Shown: piece after piece, positions 63,429-64,000 of the stretch
Layout of the letters: each line of letters opens with the position of its first letter
Numbering within the stretch: the first letter of the stretch is position 1
Assembly: GCF_016908775.1 (NCBI RefSeq)
Contig: NZ_JAFBEP010000016.1
Location: 1-64,000 of the forward strand
Direction of reading: 5' to 3'
Length of the DNA: 64,000 nucleotides
From: Defluviitalea raffinosedens
Lineage (GTDB): Bacteria; Bacillota; Clostridia; Lachnospirales; Defluviitaleaceae
Translations under genes and position numbers: made by a program
Notes under the pieces: model-generated
Database searches by the model: none
What the model was told of the DNA's origin: nothing
The model's input: the letters and a program-made list of their open reading frames with translations, nothing else

Positions 63429-63457
63429 GTAATATCATAAATTCCAAAAAAGTGCAA
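63429..63457 (-). promoter_or_regulatory. Promoter of znuA-znuC-znuB
   Basis: On the minus strand, TTGCAC (63457-63452) and TATTAC (63434-63429) are 17 bp apart, upstream of the palindromic operator. Confidence 0.6.
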
Positions 63458-63562
63458 GAGGTATTTATTCATGGGCTTTTTTTTGATACAATGAACATAT
63501 TCAATTCGGATATAATATTATAATGAACAATTATTCTAAAATATATTTTAAGGAGATTATTT

Positions 63563-64000
63563 ATGCTAGATGTATGTCTTTTAGGTACAGGAGGAATGAT
63601 GCCTCTGCCCAATAGATGGCTTACAGCTTTACTCATACGATATAATGGCAGAAAGATTCTTATTGATTGTGGTGAAGGAACCCAAATTACTTTAAAAATG
63701 TTAGGATGGGGATTTAAAACAATAGACACCATTTGCTTTACACATTATCATGGAGACCATGTTACAGGGCTTGCCGGGCTGTTATTGACTATTGGAAATT
63801 CGGGAAGAACGGAACCCATTACTTTAATAGGACCTGCAGGGCTGGAAAAAGTTGTCCAGGGATTAACGATTATAGCACCGGAATTGCCTTTTGAACTTAA
63901 ATATATAGAGCTCTCGGAAGAGGCGGTTGTTCCGTCAGGGGACCTTCTCATAAAAGCCGTACCGGTTGAACACACTATTTCCTGTTTTGCTTATGTCGTA
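63563..64000 (+). CDS. rnz: Ribonuclease Z, N-terminal part (runs off the window)
   Basis: The first 146 residues of a metallo-beta-lactamase-fold RNase Z, which cuts the 3' trailer from tRNA precursors. LDVCLLGTGGMMPLPNRWLT is the typical opening, LIDCGEGTQI precedes the zinc motif FTHYHGDHVTGLAGLL (HxHxDH form), and VPVEHTI near the edge corresponds to the later His-containing motif. AAGGAG precedes the ATG. The C-terminal half, including the remaining ligands, is outside the window. Confidence 0.93.
   Translation, partial: MLDVCLLGTGGMMPLPNRWLTALLIRYNGRKILIDCGEGTQITLKMLGWGFKTIDTICFTHYHGDHVTGLAGLLLTIGNSGRTEPITLIGPAGLEKVVQGLTIIAPELPFELKYIELSEEAVVPSGDLLIKAVPVEHTISCFAYVV

Overview
The window looks like a piece of a low-GC, probably spore-forming anaerobic member of the Clostridia. 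The reasons are the AT-rich sequence, strong AAGGAGG-type ribosome binding sites with many GTG and TTG starts, an agr-type peptide system, a collagen-like spore-surface-type protein, long-form HPF, a classical prfB frameshift, an FMN riboswitch in front of ribU, a Zur-controlled zinc transporter and a fermentative microcompartment operon. A Lachnospirales/Defluviitalea-like host would fit, but that is a guess. No rRNA, tRNA, CRISPR array or prophage was seen.

Region 1 (1-9.8 kb) is a bacterial microcompartment operon. It holds a class II (fuculose/rhamnulose-phosphate type) aldolase, a CoA-acylating aldehyde dehydrogenase (PduP type), four BMC-domain shell proteins (one with a long charged tail), PduL, a pentameric vertex protein, a solute-binding-type protein without a signal peptide, a CoA-disulfide reductase/NADH oxidase, a two-subunit CoA-transferase and an iron alcohol dehydrogenase. 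The aldolase is cut by the end of an IS3-family insertion sequence at base 77, so only its C-terminal part is seen. Lactaldehyde from deoxysugar phosphate cleavage is the likely aldehyde; no diol dehydratase is visible.

Region 2 (9.8-29.2 kb) is mixed housekeeping: azlCD, a ferredoxin-like protein, glnS, nagAB behind a promoter with a NagR-like operator, corA, an agr-like quorum-sensing locus (17.7-20.0 kb), a Rieske/FAD oxidoreductase, asnA-asnS-tkt, a peptidoglycan amidase, a collagen-like/beta-helix protein and a BusR-like regulator. The agr locus carries a 43-residue cyclic-peptide precursor, an AgrB protease, a receptor-like membrane protein with no kinase domain and two small proteins.

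Region 3 (29.2-29.9 kb) has no gene. It holds a cluster of five DnaA-box sequences beside AT-rich DNA, with no dnaA or dnaN in the window.

Region 4 (29.9-41.9 kb) is sensing and uptake: a chemoreceptor, an AraC regulator divergent from a disaccharide ABC transporter (binding protein and two permeases, no ATPase) with a GH65 phosphorylase, then a complete polar amino acid ABC transporter.

Region 5 (41.9-60.1 kb) is core functions: hpf, secA, prfB, cheW, a threonine/aspartate-family operon (ACT protein, hom, a phosphoglycerate-mutase-like proposed homoserine kinase, lysC with an internal start), tex, a double GNAT protein, riboswitch-ribU, tsaE-tsaB-rimI and a YcbZ-like Lon protease.

Region 6 (60.2-64.0 kb) is zinc homeostasis: a Fur-family regulator (probably Zur) converging on znuA-znuC-znuB, whose promoter carries a perfect 23-bp palindrome. 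The window ends inside an RNase Z gene.
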